Virus record (IMG/VR): IMGVR_UViG_3300044646_002660
Location: 1-37,617 of that record
DNA from: a virus
Length of the DNA stretch: 37,617 bases
Strand: one strand, 5' to 3'
Below the pieces are notes generated by a model. That model saw only the letters and a list, made by a program, of their open reading frames with translations, made no database searches and was not told the origin of the DNA. The position numbers were made by a program, and so were the translations under genes. Positions 15,699 through 23,211 of this stretch are shown here, one piece after another. The number at the start of each line of letters is the position of its first letter. Position 1 is the stretch's first letter.

Positions 15699-17097
15699 CT
15701 GCCGGGTTGAGGCCGAGAGAGGCGCACTTCTCCTGGCGGCGGATGTAGGCGCGGAGGATGTCGTCTTCCTCAGCCTCGGCGTCGAGGCCGTGGAGGTTGC
15801 AATAGCGCTCCCAGCTCATATAGCCAGAGTCGAGGAGCTGGGCGTATAACCTGCCATCCCTGCCATTATCGACCGTGATTTTTCGAGGCGTGACCCAGTC
15901 GTGCCTCCACCAATCTTCGCCAGGGTAAGGCAGGCGACCTGCTTGGATTTCCTGCCAGAGCCAGTATTTCCACAGCGGGCGGCAGAATTGATCCACGAGC
16001 ATTTGCTGGAGCCGCTCGAGGAAATTTTGCGCGACCTCGAGGAGGCCGCGAAACTCGGTGCCTGCGCTGCCGACGAAGACCATGAGCGCCTCGGGTGGGA
16101 GGCCGATGCCTCGGGCGATCTCGCCCATGAGCTGCCGAATGAAGGGCTCAAAGGCTTGGCCGGGGTGCTCGTTTTTGAACGACTGGATGGATTCGCCAGG
16201 GCGGAGCTTGGGGATGAGTGTGCCGTTGTAAAGGGTCTCGGTGGTGATGTCCTGCGGGACAGCATCACCACTTTGGATGCTTGAGAGACCGCCGCCGAGG
16301 CGCACGGCTTCGTTGCTGGTAATGGCGAATGCGATCTGGCTGGCGGCTTTGGCTGAGCCCTTGGTGTAGGCCATAAATTCGCTGAGGTCTTGGCAGTTTA
16401 TGATGGCATTATGCAGCCAGGAGATGCCGCGCGGGTAGCCTGCCCGGCGGACATGCCGGAAGTGGAGGATGTCGGAGGCTGGGACATCCTGGTATTTCCC
16501 AGCGGACCGGTCGACGATGACGCGGTAGGAGACGGGCGCGCCGAAACGGTCGAGGAGCACACCGTCGAAAGCGCGGTCGCTGGAGTCGGCCGTGGAGCCT
16601 ACGGCCTCGCCTCCGATGAATCGCACTCGGGTGCCGCCGCCTTGAGTTTGCAGGAACTGGCCGAAGAAATCGCCATCCACTGCGACCTGCCTCAGGATGA
16701 GGGACTGAGCGCCGTAGAAATTCACCTGCGCGGCGGCGTCGAATGCCCACGCCTCAGCGCAAGCGCGGTCCTCGAAATGCCGCTCGGCGCGGCGGTTCCA
16801 TGCGGCGTCGGCAGTGCGGGCCTGCGGCACGATGCCGGTTCCGACGGCGCGCTGGGCGAGGTGCTCGATGATGTAGGCGGCGATGCCGACATTGTTGTAA
16901 AGCCAGCGGGATTTTTTGAGCAGATCGATGCGGGTTTGCGGTGTGGCCTCGCGCTGAGGATCCACGGTGTTGAGAAAGATGAGGCCGCGATTACGCGAGA
17001 ACTCGGCGGCTTCGTAAGCGGCGGCCTTTGGCCGACCTGCACCGGGGCGAGCGCCGCCTCGGTTTGATTTCTTTGAATTTGATTTGATTTGCGGCAC
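15652..17097 (-). CDS. Portal protein, lambda gpB-like (481 aa)
   Basis: Residues ~45-460 follow the lambda portal family: RSRWLYNNVGIAAYIIEHLAQRAVG-type stem entry, the central FGAPVSYRV and ILHFRHVRRAGYPRG(I)SWL region, and GIGLPPEALMVFVGSAGTEFRGLLEVAQ near residue 370. It forms the dodecameric DNA gate and binds the terminase. The N-terminus carries GGARPGAGRPK, a glycine- and arginine-rich tract more usual in terminase small subunits or DNA-binding proteins. The start is a GTG at 17097, with AGAGG upstream and a TTTGACA box at the previous stop. Confidence 0.92.
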   Translation of the reverse strand: MPQIKSNSKKSNRGGARPGAGRPKAAAYEAAEFSRNRGLIFLNTVDPQREATPQTRIDLLKKSRWLYNNVGIAAYIIEHLAQRAVGTGIVPQARTADAAWNRRAERHFEDRACAEAWAFDAAAQVNFYGAQSLILRQVAVDGDFFGQFLQTQGGGTRVRFIGGEAVGSTADSSDRAFDGVLLDRFGAPVSYRVIVDRSAGKYQDVPASDILHFRHVRRAGYPRGISWLHNAIINCQDLSEFMAYTKGSAKAASQIAFAITSNEAVRLGGGLSSIQSGDAVPQDITTETLYNGTLIPKLRPGESIQSFKNEHPGQAFEPFIRQLMGEIARGIGLPPEALMVFVGSAGTEFRGLLEVAQNFLERLQQMLVDQFCRPLWKYWLWQEIQAGRLPYPGEDWWRHDWVTPRKITVDNGRDGRLYAQLLDSGYMSWERYCNLHGLDAEAEEDDILRAYIRRQEKCASLGLNPADVFPSHETARTQAQP

Positions 17098-17112
17098 GCC
17101 CTCTGCGGCGTG

Positions 17113-17394
17113 TCAAACAGGGGAGGCGTAGAGGGAGCGGTCCACCACGGCGCACAAGGAGCGCGCCGAGTTGCCTTCTTGGTAGACTTCCATGATGACG
17201 GCGAGGCGGGCGGTCTTGGGAAGATCACTGACCTGCGCGCCGGTGCCGGTGCCATCTCCCGAGAGGCTTGTGATGATGGTCTCCTCGATGCCGGACTCGA
17301 CACCGGCGGCCATGGTGAGAAGCTCGGCCTTCGTCTTGCCGAGGGCTTTGAGATAGGCCTTGTAGCCTGCGCGGGCGGTGTCGGATGCGGTCAC
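17113..17394 (-). CDS. gpW-like head-tail joining protein (93 aa)
   Basis: A 93-residue helical protein between terL and portal, the position of lambda gpW or small connector proteins: KAYLKALGKTKAELLTMAAGVESGIEETIITSL, then LPKTARLAVIMEVYQEGN. The GTG start at 17394 lies shortly after a TTTTGACA box. At 93 residues it is slightly longer than lambda gpW (68 aa). Family membership is not certain. Confidence 0.6.
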   Translation of the reverse strand: MTASDTARAGYKAYLKALGKTKAELLTMAAGVESGIEETIITSLSGDGTGTGAQVSDLPKTARLAVIMEVYQEGNSARSLCAVVDRSLYASPV

Positions 17395-17421
17395 AAGCGG
17401 ATCGACCTGTCAAAAGGGAGA

Positions 17422-19131
17422 CTATTTCAGAACCCACCAGGCGACGCCGTGGAGTTTCGTGCAGTCGCCGAAGTGGTCTTCGGCGACTTTTTTCCAGAAG
17501 AATGGGGCGAGGCGGGAGTTTTTGTTTTGAAGGAGTTGCTGGCCGGTGAGGCCGCCGATGAAGTCGGTGCCGGTGTCGGCTGGCAGGTGTAGGATGGGGG
17601 GCATTTTTTTGTTCACGCGCTCGAGGTAGAGCTCGGTCTTCGCAGTGAGATCGACATAGGTGACGAGGCGGAGTGAGGGGTAGCCATTCACGGCGGACTG
17701 GGTCCATGTGCCGAAGCTGGCCGTGGATCCTTTCGATGGCATGTAGACGCCGCCGGATTTCGCACAGACGGTGTAGACACGCTCGGCGGACCAACCGGAA
17801 TCGATGAGACCGAAGCGTGGAGTGAAGATTTTTTCGCCAAAGGCATAGCGGCGGCCGGCCAGGAACTCGGGGCTGATGAGATCCTCGATGGCAAGGACGG
17901 TGCCGTAATCGATGACCCACGACTCGCCGCTCTGGATGCGGGCTTCGACAGACCAGTGGGTCTGGCGTTCGCCGGGATCGGCGCAGAGTGTGAGGATGAC
18001 GGGCTCACAGGGGAGCTGGCTGATGCGGTAGGAAGGATCTCGGAGTGAGAGGATGGCGTCTTCTTTGACCTGAGCGGCGCGGTTTTCCCACGGGATGCCG
18101 AGGAAGTTATTGTAAAAATCGTGTAGGCCGCCGGTGCTGTCTTTTTTTTGCAGGAATATGCGGGCGAGGCTGCCCCAGGAAATCTGAGGAGAATAGAGCG
18201 CGCTGATGTGAGCGGAGATGTGATCGGACGGGGCCTTGGGGTTGCCAGGTATCCACTCGCCTCGGCGGACGAGATCGGTCTGGATGGCTTGGCTCCACGG
18301 GGATTGGCAGGCGGTGCAGTGATAGACGGTATCGCGCTCGACGCCTTCGAGGTCCCACATCCCAGCGAGGTCGCGGTGGTGCTCAGGCCATTTGAGTTGC
18401 TCGAAAACAAGCGGCTGCGCATGGCCGCAATCGGGACAGGTGATGTGAAAGCGATGCTGGGAACCGGCGAGGAATTGAGTCCAGATCGCGCCGGACTCGA
18501 CCGTGGGAGTGGAGGTGAGGCAGGCTTTCGAGACTTTGCGGTAGAAATTCAAGCGGGCCATGGCGAGCTCCAGGGCCGGTGCCTCGAGAGAGGAATCGTC
18601 TGGCCATTTGTCCACCTCATCAGCGAAGAGGTAACGGATCGGGCGGGAGGCCAAGTTGCCTTCGGAACATGCTCCGACGAGCTTCAGCGTGCAGGTAGCG
18701 AAGTGCATTTCCGTTTTGCGGAAATCGTCTTCGTTGGCTGGCAGTAGTGGCTTAAGAGCACGGCATGCGCGGAGGCGAGGATGCAGCTCTCGCTCTGACC
18801 AGGACTTTGCGTTTTCGTTGGTCGAAGTGACATAGAGGATCGGGCCAGGGTCTTCTGAGATCGCCCACATGAGGCAGTTCGCCAACCAGGTGGTGCCGCC
18901 GACCTGAGCCGACTTTACAAAAGTGAGTTGCCTGACGCGGGGATCCGAGAACCACAAGTGGAGCTGCCGGAGGTAGGGAGTGTAGTCCGCATCATAGCGA
19001 CCCGGGCGAGGCGAGAAGCGTTTGTCGAGGGTCACATTTTCCTGAGCCCAATCCAAAGCGGACGGCCTGCGGCGAGGGTCCCAGATGCGAGCGAGTTGCT
19101 CGGCAAGGTCGGCATCAATGAGCGCTGGCAT
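17422..19131 (-). CDS. Terminase large subunit, lambda gpA-like (569 aa)
   Basis: The ATPase domain has a Walker A-like KSAQVGGTT at 73-81 and a Walker B YLFADE at 167-172, as in the gpA family. Two CxxC pairs (C232/C235 in CPDCGH; C272/C275 in CTAC) form the zinc element of gpA proteins. The nuclease domain starts near D385 (LCADPGE), with a second acid at D444 (LIDSGW). The protein cuts concatemeric DNA and drives packaging through the portal. It overlaps terS by 17 bases. The length is close to the lambda protein (641 aa), with a shorter C-terminus. Confidence 0.95.
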   Translation of the reverse strand: MPALIDADLAEQLARIWDPRRRPSALDWAQENVTLDKRFSPRPGRYDADYTPYLRQLHLWFSDPRVRQLTFVKSAQVGGTTWLANCLMWAISEDPGPILYVTSTNENAKSWSERELHPRLRACRALKPLLPANEDDFRKTEMHFATCTLKLVGACSEGNLASRPIRYLFADEVDKWPDDSSLEAPALELAMARLNFYRKVSKACLTSTPTVESGAIWTQFLAGSQHRFHITCPDCGHAQPLVFEQLKWPEHHRDLAGMWDLEGVERDTVYHCTACQSPWSQAIQTDLVRRGEWIPGNPKAPSDHISAHISALYSPQISWGSLARIFLQKKDSTGGLHDFYNNFLGIPWENRAAQVKEDAILSLRDPSYRISQLPCEPVILTLCADPGERQTHWSVEARIQSGESWVIDYGTVLAIEDLISPEFLAGRRYAFGEKIFTPRFGLIDSGWSAERVYTVCAKSGGVYMPSKGSTASFGTWTQSAVNGYPSLRLVTYVDLTAKTELYLERVNKKMPPILHLPADTGTDFIGGLTGQQLLQNKNSRLAPFFWKKVAEDHFGDCTKLHGVAWWVLK

Positions 19132-19714
19132 CTTCGAGGCGGATCTCTTTGGCTGCGCGCATCACATCTTCGATTTCCGAACGAATCTTCGATGCCATTT
19201 CATCGCCGAGTTGTGGAAGGAGGGTCAAAATCCGGTCTGGCAGATTCGAGACGGCAGCGGCCACGGTTGCGGAGTATTGGAGAATGACTTGGTGGTAAAG
19301 GCGTTTACTCACCACATCGCCCGAATCCCGCTGGATGCCAGGCGCGTCTTTTTCCAGACGCCGCAGAGATTCTGTATAATCTCGCCACACACGCCGCAAA
19401 GCTAACTCCATATCTAAATCTCCCGCTGCTTTTGCAAGTTCGGCTCGCTCATAAAAATCAGCAGTGGCTTCTTTCATTTTTCTAATGTGGTTTTCTATAG
19501 AGAGCTCTTTATCTGTCCACTCTCTGGCAACTACAGGAACCGACGGTGTGGCAGCGCCAACTGGAACCATGCCAGCCGCCGCTCGCTCAGCCAGAAATCC
19601 ATTCCACCGAGGGTCCGCCTGGTCGCGCCACTTCCGCACGGCACGCGTCGTTACCCCGTGGCGCGCCGCGCATGCCTTCACAAGATCGGCCTGTTCCCTT
19701 CCGTGTCGTTTCAT
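19115..19714 (-). CDS. Terminase small subunit (199 aa)
   Basis: Residues 1-45 form a helix-turn-helix (EQADLVKACAARHGVTTRAVRKWRDQADPRW), the middle is a charged coiled coil (IENHIRKMKEATADFYERAELAKAAGD, RRVWRDYTESLRRLEK), and the C-terminus is acidic. It starts at 19714 and overlaps terL by 17 bases. TerS recognises the packaging site; the CGGAAC repeat cluster (19741-19779) and iterons (19883-20134) immediately upstream are the natural candidates. Identification is by HTH, gene order and length. Confidence 0.85.
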   Translation of the reverse strand: MKRHGREQADLVKACAARHGVTTRAVRKWRDQADPRWNGFLAERAAAGMVPVGAATPSVPVVAREWTDKELSIENHIRKMKEATADFYERAELAKAAGDLDMELALRRVWRDYTESLRRLEKDAPGIQRDSGDVVSKRLYHQVILQYSATVAAAVSNLPDRILTLLPQLGDEMASKIRSEIEDVMRAAKEIRLEDASAH

Positions 19715-19740
19715 GGTTTACGGAACAGGGAGTTGTCAAA

Positions 19741-19779
19741 CGGAACGGGAACGGAATCGGTTCCGTGGTTCCGGTTCCG
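19741..19779. repeat. Near-palindromic CGGAAC repeat cluster upstream of terS
   Basis: Three right-facing copies of CGGAAC (19741, 19747 as GGGAAC, 19752 as CGGAAT) meet three left-facing copies of GGTTCCG (19759, 19767, 19773), forming a 39-bp imperfect palindrome 27 bases before the terS start. A further CGGAAC lies at 19721. It is a candidate terminase-binding (cos/pac) or operator site; seen in sequence, function inferred. Confidence 0.6.
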
Positions 19780-19882
19780 CATAGTTTCAAGTCCGCTCTC
19801 ATAAAAACAACGGGCGACGGGAAAACTGCATGTTCGAACCCCGCGAAGAGATTCCTTTCACGCGGAACTTGGAGAACTCGAA

Positions 19883-20134
19883 GCACAGGTGCGCAGGTCG
19901 TAAACTTTTCTCTCTAACGATACCCCCACCCATAAATAAAAAACTCAGAAGACCTATGCTACCTATGCCACCTTGCAGAACATAAACGCACGAAACTCTT
20001 GGCAAACAACTTGTGATCCATCCAAAGAGACAAGGTCCTGCGTAGGTGCATAGGTCGCTTGCGATTTATACCAAAGAGGGTGTGGGAGGGCTGATGAGGA
20101 AGCGGAAGCGCGACGACCTGTGCATGACCTGTGC
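19883..20134. repeat. Four paired iterons GACCTRTGC in alternating orientation
   Basis: Eight copies of a 9-mer near GACCTRTGC form four head-to-tail pairs: pair 1 minus (19883 and 19891), pair 2 plus (19951 and 19960), pair 3 minus (20040 and 20048), pair 4 plus (20115 and 20126). The outer pairs carry CCTGTGC/CCTGCGC and the inner pairs mostly CCTATGC, so the array is symmetric about ~20006. Inner pairs also share a CAAGGT flank. The whole lies in a 447-base non-coding gap (19741-20187) with no other credible gene. Best guesses are a replication origin or packaging site. Confidence 0.7.
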
Positions 20135-20143
20135 GGAATGAAA

Positions 20144-20168
20144 AAGGCCCGCCGAGTTGGCGGGCCTT
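20144..20168 (-). terminator. Intrinsic terminator of the replication operon
   Basis: Perfect 10-bp arms (AAGGCCCGCC / GGCGGGCCTT) around a 5-base loop, followed on the minus strand by a TTTTT tract (20145-20141). It ends transcription 20 bases beyond the helicase stop. Confidence 0.9.
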
Positions 20169-20187
20169 GTGAGGTATGGAGCTGGGG

Positions 20188-21810
20188 TTAGTTAAGGACG
20201 GTGAGCGTGTAGAGGCGCTGGCGGTTCTTTCCTTGCTGGCCCCACTTGACCACACGGCCTGTAGGCAAAGTGAACTTCTTGCCGCCATACTGCTCTGCAA
20301 GCAGCTTCCCGAACTTACTCTTGGCCTTTGCCGTGAGAACATAATGGCGAGGGCCGTCCTTACCTTCTCGCTCCTCCTTACCTTCCAGCATCCAGACGAA
20401 TGAGTTGCAGTCGAGCGCAGCCTGAACAACATCTTGGAAGGAGAACTCTGCCACATCATCCACTCCTTTTGCCAACTCAGCCACCAGAGCCATCATGTCA
20501 GCGAGTTCTGAGTTGCCGGACTCTTCGACCGGCAGCGGCTCGATCGGATCTCCGAAACCAGCAAACTCCACCATACCCGCGAATACTTGGCAGAATTGCT
20601 CATATCCACGCACCAAGCGATTGGCCTGCGGGCGGCCAGCCGCGTCCCACTCCCTCACAATAGCCCACAAGGCAGCGAGGATTTGTCCACGCACCTCAGG
20701 CTTCTCCAGGTGTTCATCTGAGATGACCTTCTCGATCCGACGCGCCTGAGGGTCCGACTCGTCGGTCATCATCTTGCAATGAAGGAAGCGGCGAGCCACA
20801 TCGGGCGAGACCTCGAGGTTGTTGCCAGTCAGGAATACTGAGGCGATCTTAGGCACCGCGAACTTCTGCTGGCTGTGCATGCGGCGGCCGCTCCATGTCG
20901 GAGCTGTGAGGAATGCGTTTAGAATCTGCGATTTGAAAAACCCATTGCAGTCATCGAAAAGAATGTAAGGCGACCCAGCCAAGCTCTCAGTGTCCAGAAT
21001 CTTCCGCCATTCCTCCTCAGCCTGTGGCACCGGCTGCACATCGCACGAGCCGATCGTCGTGATGATCGCCATTTGGGCGAGGAGAGTCTTACCCGACCCG
21101 ACCGAGTTCGATGAGAACATAAAGTTCAGCCTACGAGCCGAAGGCCGCAAAAGCGGAGCCGCATACATGGCCAACATCGCCGTCATGACGATAGCCTCAT
21201 TCCTCGACCGGCCATCCGCCTTCCTGTCCCCAAAAGGAAACTCCTTCGTGAAATTCCGCAGGATCGTCTGAGCCTCATCGAGCGGCATATCCATCGCATA
21301 CTCCACGCCAGAATTTTGAGTGAAGGTCTGGGCCTCGTGATCGTATCCGTAGTCCAGAAGCTCGATACGCCCATCCTTCCTCTTCACCGGCTGCCGCACC
21401 GTGGCCACGCGCATCAACTCCCGTTGCCGCGCCAGGAACTGGTCACTCTCCAGAATCGTCGCAGCCGCATCTACCGTCATCGTCTGTGGTTTCTTCTCAA
21501 AAACATTTGGCTTCGGCATATCCCACTTGAAAGTGACCAGGTGATCCTCGCAGTAGGTTCGAAAACGCCGCGCCGACATCTCGACCAATCTGCCATCCTG
21601 AGAGATCGTCATCGCCGAGCGTTGCCGGACGAACACGCCATTATTGCAAAGCACCCCACCGATCTCCCGCGCCATAGTCGAGATCACCGGCACAAGCTCG
21701 ATGTAAGGCAACCCAGCCGCCTCAGTCTTTGTTTCGTTGTTTTCCTCTGGGGAAGGAACAATTCCATATTCAGCCAGTTTGCTATTTATTGTGTCCGTAA
21801 GTTTGCTCAT
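20188..21810 (-). CDS. Replicative helicase, SF3/D5-like ATPase (540 aa)
   Basis: An ATPase core at residues ~225-345: Walker A NSVGSGKT (235-242), Walker B YILFDD (282-287), sensor asparagines in VFLTGNN (325-331), and an arginine pair in DVARRF (337-342). Residues 1-200 are a distinct N-terminal domain, and the C-terminus (TLPTGRVVKWGQQGKNRQRLYTL) looks like a DNA-binding wing. Such proteins unwind DNA at phage origins. It is coupled to the primase (29-bp overlap), followed by a terminator and then by the iteron array, consistent with origin recognition. AAA-type or VirE-like classification is uncertain. Confidence 0.85.
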   Translation of the reverse strand: MSKLTDTINSKLAEYGIVPSPEENNETKTEAAGLPYIELVPVISTMAREIGGVLCNNGVFVRQRSAMTISQDGRLVEMSARRFRTYCEDHLVTFKWDMPKPNVFEKKPQTMTVDAAATILESDQFLARQRELMRVATVRQPVKRKDGRIELLDYGYDHEAQTFTQNSGVEYAMDMPLDEAQTILRNFTKEFPFGDRKADGRSRNEAIVMTAMLAMYAAPLLRPSARRLNFMFSSNSVGSGKTLLAQMAIITTIGSCDVQPVPQAEEEWRKILDTESLAGSPYILFDDCNGFFKSQILNAFLTAPTWSGRRMHSQQKFAVPKIASVFLTGNNLEVSPDVARRFLHCKMMTDESDPQARRIEKVISDEHLEKPEVRGQILAALWAIVREWDAAGRPQANRLVRGYEQFCQVFAGMVEFAGFGDPIEPLPVEESGNSELADMMALVAELAKGVDDVAEFSFQDVVQAALDCNSFVWMLEGKEEREGKDGPRHYVLTAKAKSKFGKLLAEQYGGKKFTLPTGRVVKWGQQGKNRQRLYTLTVLN

Positions 21811-22978
21811 TGCCTTTCATTTGCCTTTCTAGTTCGCCAGCAGCAGAGTGCAGCCAAGCGTCAAATTTTCCGTAAAACCGGCACGCGTGTGCCGTCCGCG
21901 CCGTATCCGGTTGAGGATACTGCCCATCCCTGTCCGCTGCCGCTGAGACCCGCACGGCCTCCGCACGCCAACTCCTCAACACATCCCTCCGAGGCATGAT
22001 GTCCTCGAGCGTCAAATCCGGTGCCGACGGCGCGAAATAAAGGAGCTTTTGCTCCTTCTGCCCACGCCAGCACGCAGGCAGTCGAGTCAACCGAACAGCC
22101 GAGAGAGCCCCCGGATCCGCCCCAGTCACCACCAGTTGCATCACCTTCCGCTTCGTAGCATCCCACTCCGCCTTAGTCGCCGCATCCACACGCACCAAGG
22201 CGTGCACCGAGCGCCCGCCAGAAGTCGTAACGGCAGCGATGTTAGGCACGAGCCGAGCCAAAGCCCCCAGCCACAAACGCACCGGGGCCTCATCGCTCTC
22301 GAGAACCATCCATCGCCAGGACAACACCGACTCCTCCGACCGGCGCGACATCTTTCCCAGGCGAGGATTCGGGCGCGACTTGCCATCGACCGGTTGAGCG
22401 AGAAACCAAATCCCCTCCGGTCCCCGAGTCGGAATCCTCTCCACCGGCCAGATCGCCTGCCCCTGCGATTTATACTCCGAAAAAACAACAACCCGCTCAC
22501 CAGCAGCCGCATTGTAAAGACGAGCGAGGAAATCCTCAGCCGACACCGTAGCCGGATCCACCTCAGAGCGATTCGCCAGCCAAGGGAGATCAACCTCCTC
22601 AGCCAAATCCCCAGCGACCCGCCGCAATGCCTCCACATCGAACTGAGGCTTCGGCCGAGGTTTACTCACCGGCCGCCGTTCCAGGCTCCCCCCCCTCGGA
22701 GCCTCAGCCCCTTGAAGTAAATACCCATCAGCTCCAGGACCATTGAGAGCAGAGTCGATCTTATGTTCCAGTTCACCAGTAGTCCACTTCTCCGCATTCC
22801 CCTGGTTCCACTCCTCGAGAAGCGCCAACGCATCCGAATGAGGAAGCCGAAAACCCTTCACAAGAGCCTTTGCCACAAGCAGAGTGTGCGTGTGCCCACC
22901 AGCCCCAGAAATTGCCGGACCAATCTTCGAGACATACCGGCGCGCCCTCTCCACAACCGGAACTTTTTCCTTGCTCAC
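21782..22978 (-). CDS. Primase: PriCT-like N-domain plus primase-polymerase-like core (398 aa)
   Basis: Residues 9-80 (ARRYVSKIGPAISGAGGH, VKGFRLPHSDALALLEEWN, ELEHKIDSAL) match the PriCT-type domain found in replication proteins of phages and mobile elements in PVC-group bacteria. Residues ~220-310 resemble an archaeo-eukaryotic primase core (VLESDEAP, TTSGGRSVHALVRV, ADPGALSAVRLTRLP). It would synthesise primers for the helicase encoded next. The start is a GTG at 22978 preceded by a good GGGAGGGA Shine-Dalgarno. It is divergent from the integrase across attP. Catalytic acids (E227, D229) are the best candidates, not confirmed. Confidence 0.75.
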   Translation of the reverse strand: MSKEKVPVVERARRYVSKIGPAISGAGGHTHTLLVAKALVKGFRLPHSDALALLEEWNQGNAEKWTTGELEHKIDSALNGPGADGYLLQGAEAPRGGSLERRPVSKPRPKPQFDVEALRRVAGDLAEEVDLPWLANRSEVDPATVSAEDFLARLYNAAAGERVVVFSEYKSQGQAIWPVERIPTRGPEGIWFLAQPVDGKSRPNPRLGKMSRRSEESVLSWRWMVLESDEAPVRLWLGALARLVPNIAAVTTSGGRSVHALVRVDAATKAEWDATKRKVMQLVVTGADPGALSAVRLTRLPACWRGQKEQKLLYFAPSAPDLTLEDIMPRRDVLRSWRAEAVRVSAAADRDGQYPQPDTARTAHACRFYGKFDAWLHSAAGELERQMKGNEQTYGHNK

Positions 22979-23034
22979 AACTCCCTCCCCGTGCAGAGTG
23001 CCGTGCGTTGCACACCGGCAACCCCAGAGAAATT

Positions 23035-23201
23035 TGTGGGAGTCGTGTGGGAGTCTCCCGCAAGTGCAACAAAATCAAGAGCTAAACTTGCCCTGTGGTG
23101 TAATGGTAAGCAATATCCAGAAAAAACTTTCGTTGATTTGCAACTACTTACAACTTTATCCCACTTTAAAATCCTTGAGGCGTGTGGGAGGTTGTGGGAG
23201 T
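23035..23201. other. Candidate attP: paired arm-type repeats around a tRNA-like core
   Basis: The octamer TGTGGGAG occurs at 23035, 23046, 23183 and 23193: two tandem pairs, each with 10-11-bp spacing (one helical turn), on either side of a tRNA-like segment at 23089-23112. Direct repeats flanking a core next to a tyrosine integrase are the layout of lambda-type attP arms. The arms lie in the 233-base gap between the divergent primase and integrase genes. Integration has not been shown. Confidence 0.6.
23089..23112 (+). other. tRNA 5'-half-like segment, possible attP core
   Basis: TGCCCTGTGGTGTAATGGTA has the acceptor strand, T-G spacer and D-arm (GTG TAATGGTA) of a bacterial tRNA, most like tRNA-Gln. 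Downstream sequence (AATATCCAG, then A-rich) has no anticodon stem, T-arm or 3' acceptor strand, so it is only a half. Phages often integrate in tRNA genes, though most use the 3' half; a 5'-half core would be unusual. Confidence 0.45.
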
Positions 23202-23211
23202 TTCGGTGTGC

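Noticed and set aside
19829-19860. Sequence GTTCGAACCCCGCG resembling a tRNA T-arm
   Set aside because: The flanking stems do not pair on either strand, and no acceptor or anticodon arm can be found.
20081-20088. A fifth TGTGGGAG octamer as an arm site
   Set aside because: One chance occurrence of an 8-mer is expected in 37 kb of both strands, and it is unpaired and far from attP.
23089-23162. A full tRNA gene starting at the tRNA-like core
   Set aside because: No anticodon stem-loop, T-arm or complementary acceptor 3' strand exists downstream; only the 5' half is present.
23182-23211. Longer integrase start (GTG 23182, 10 extra residues)
   Set aside because: The extension would be encoded by the arm-type repeats, and the ATG at 23212 has a GGGAG 11 bases upstream and a typical MAYITK start.
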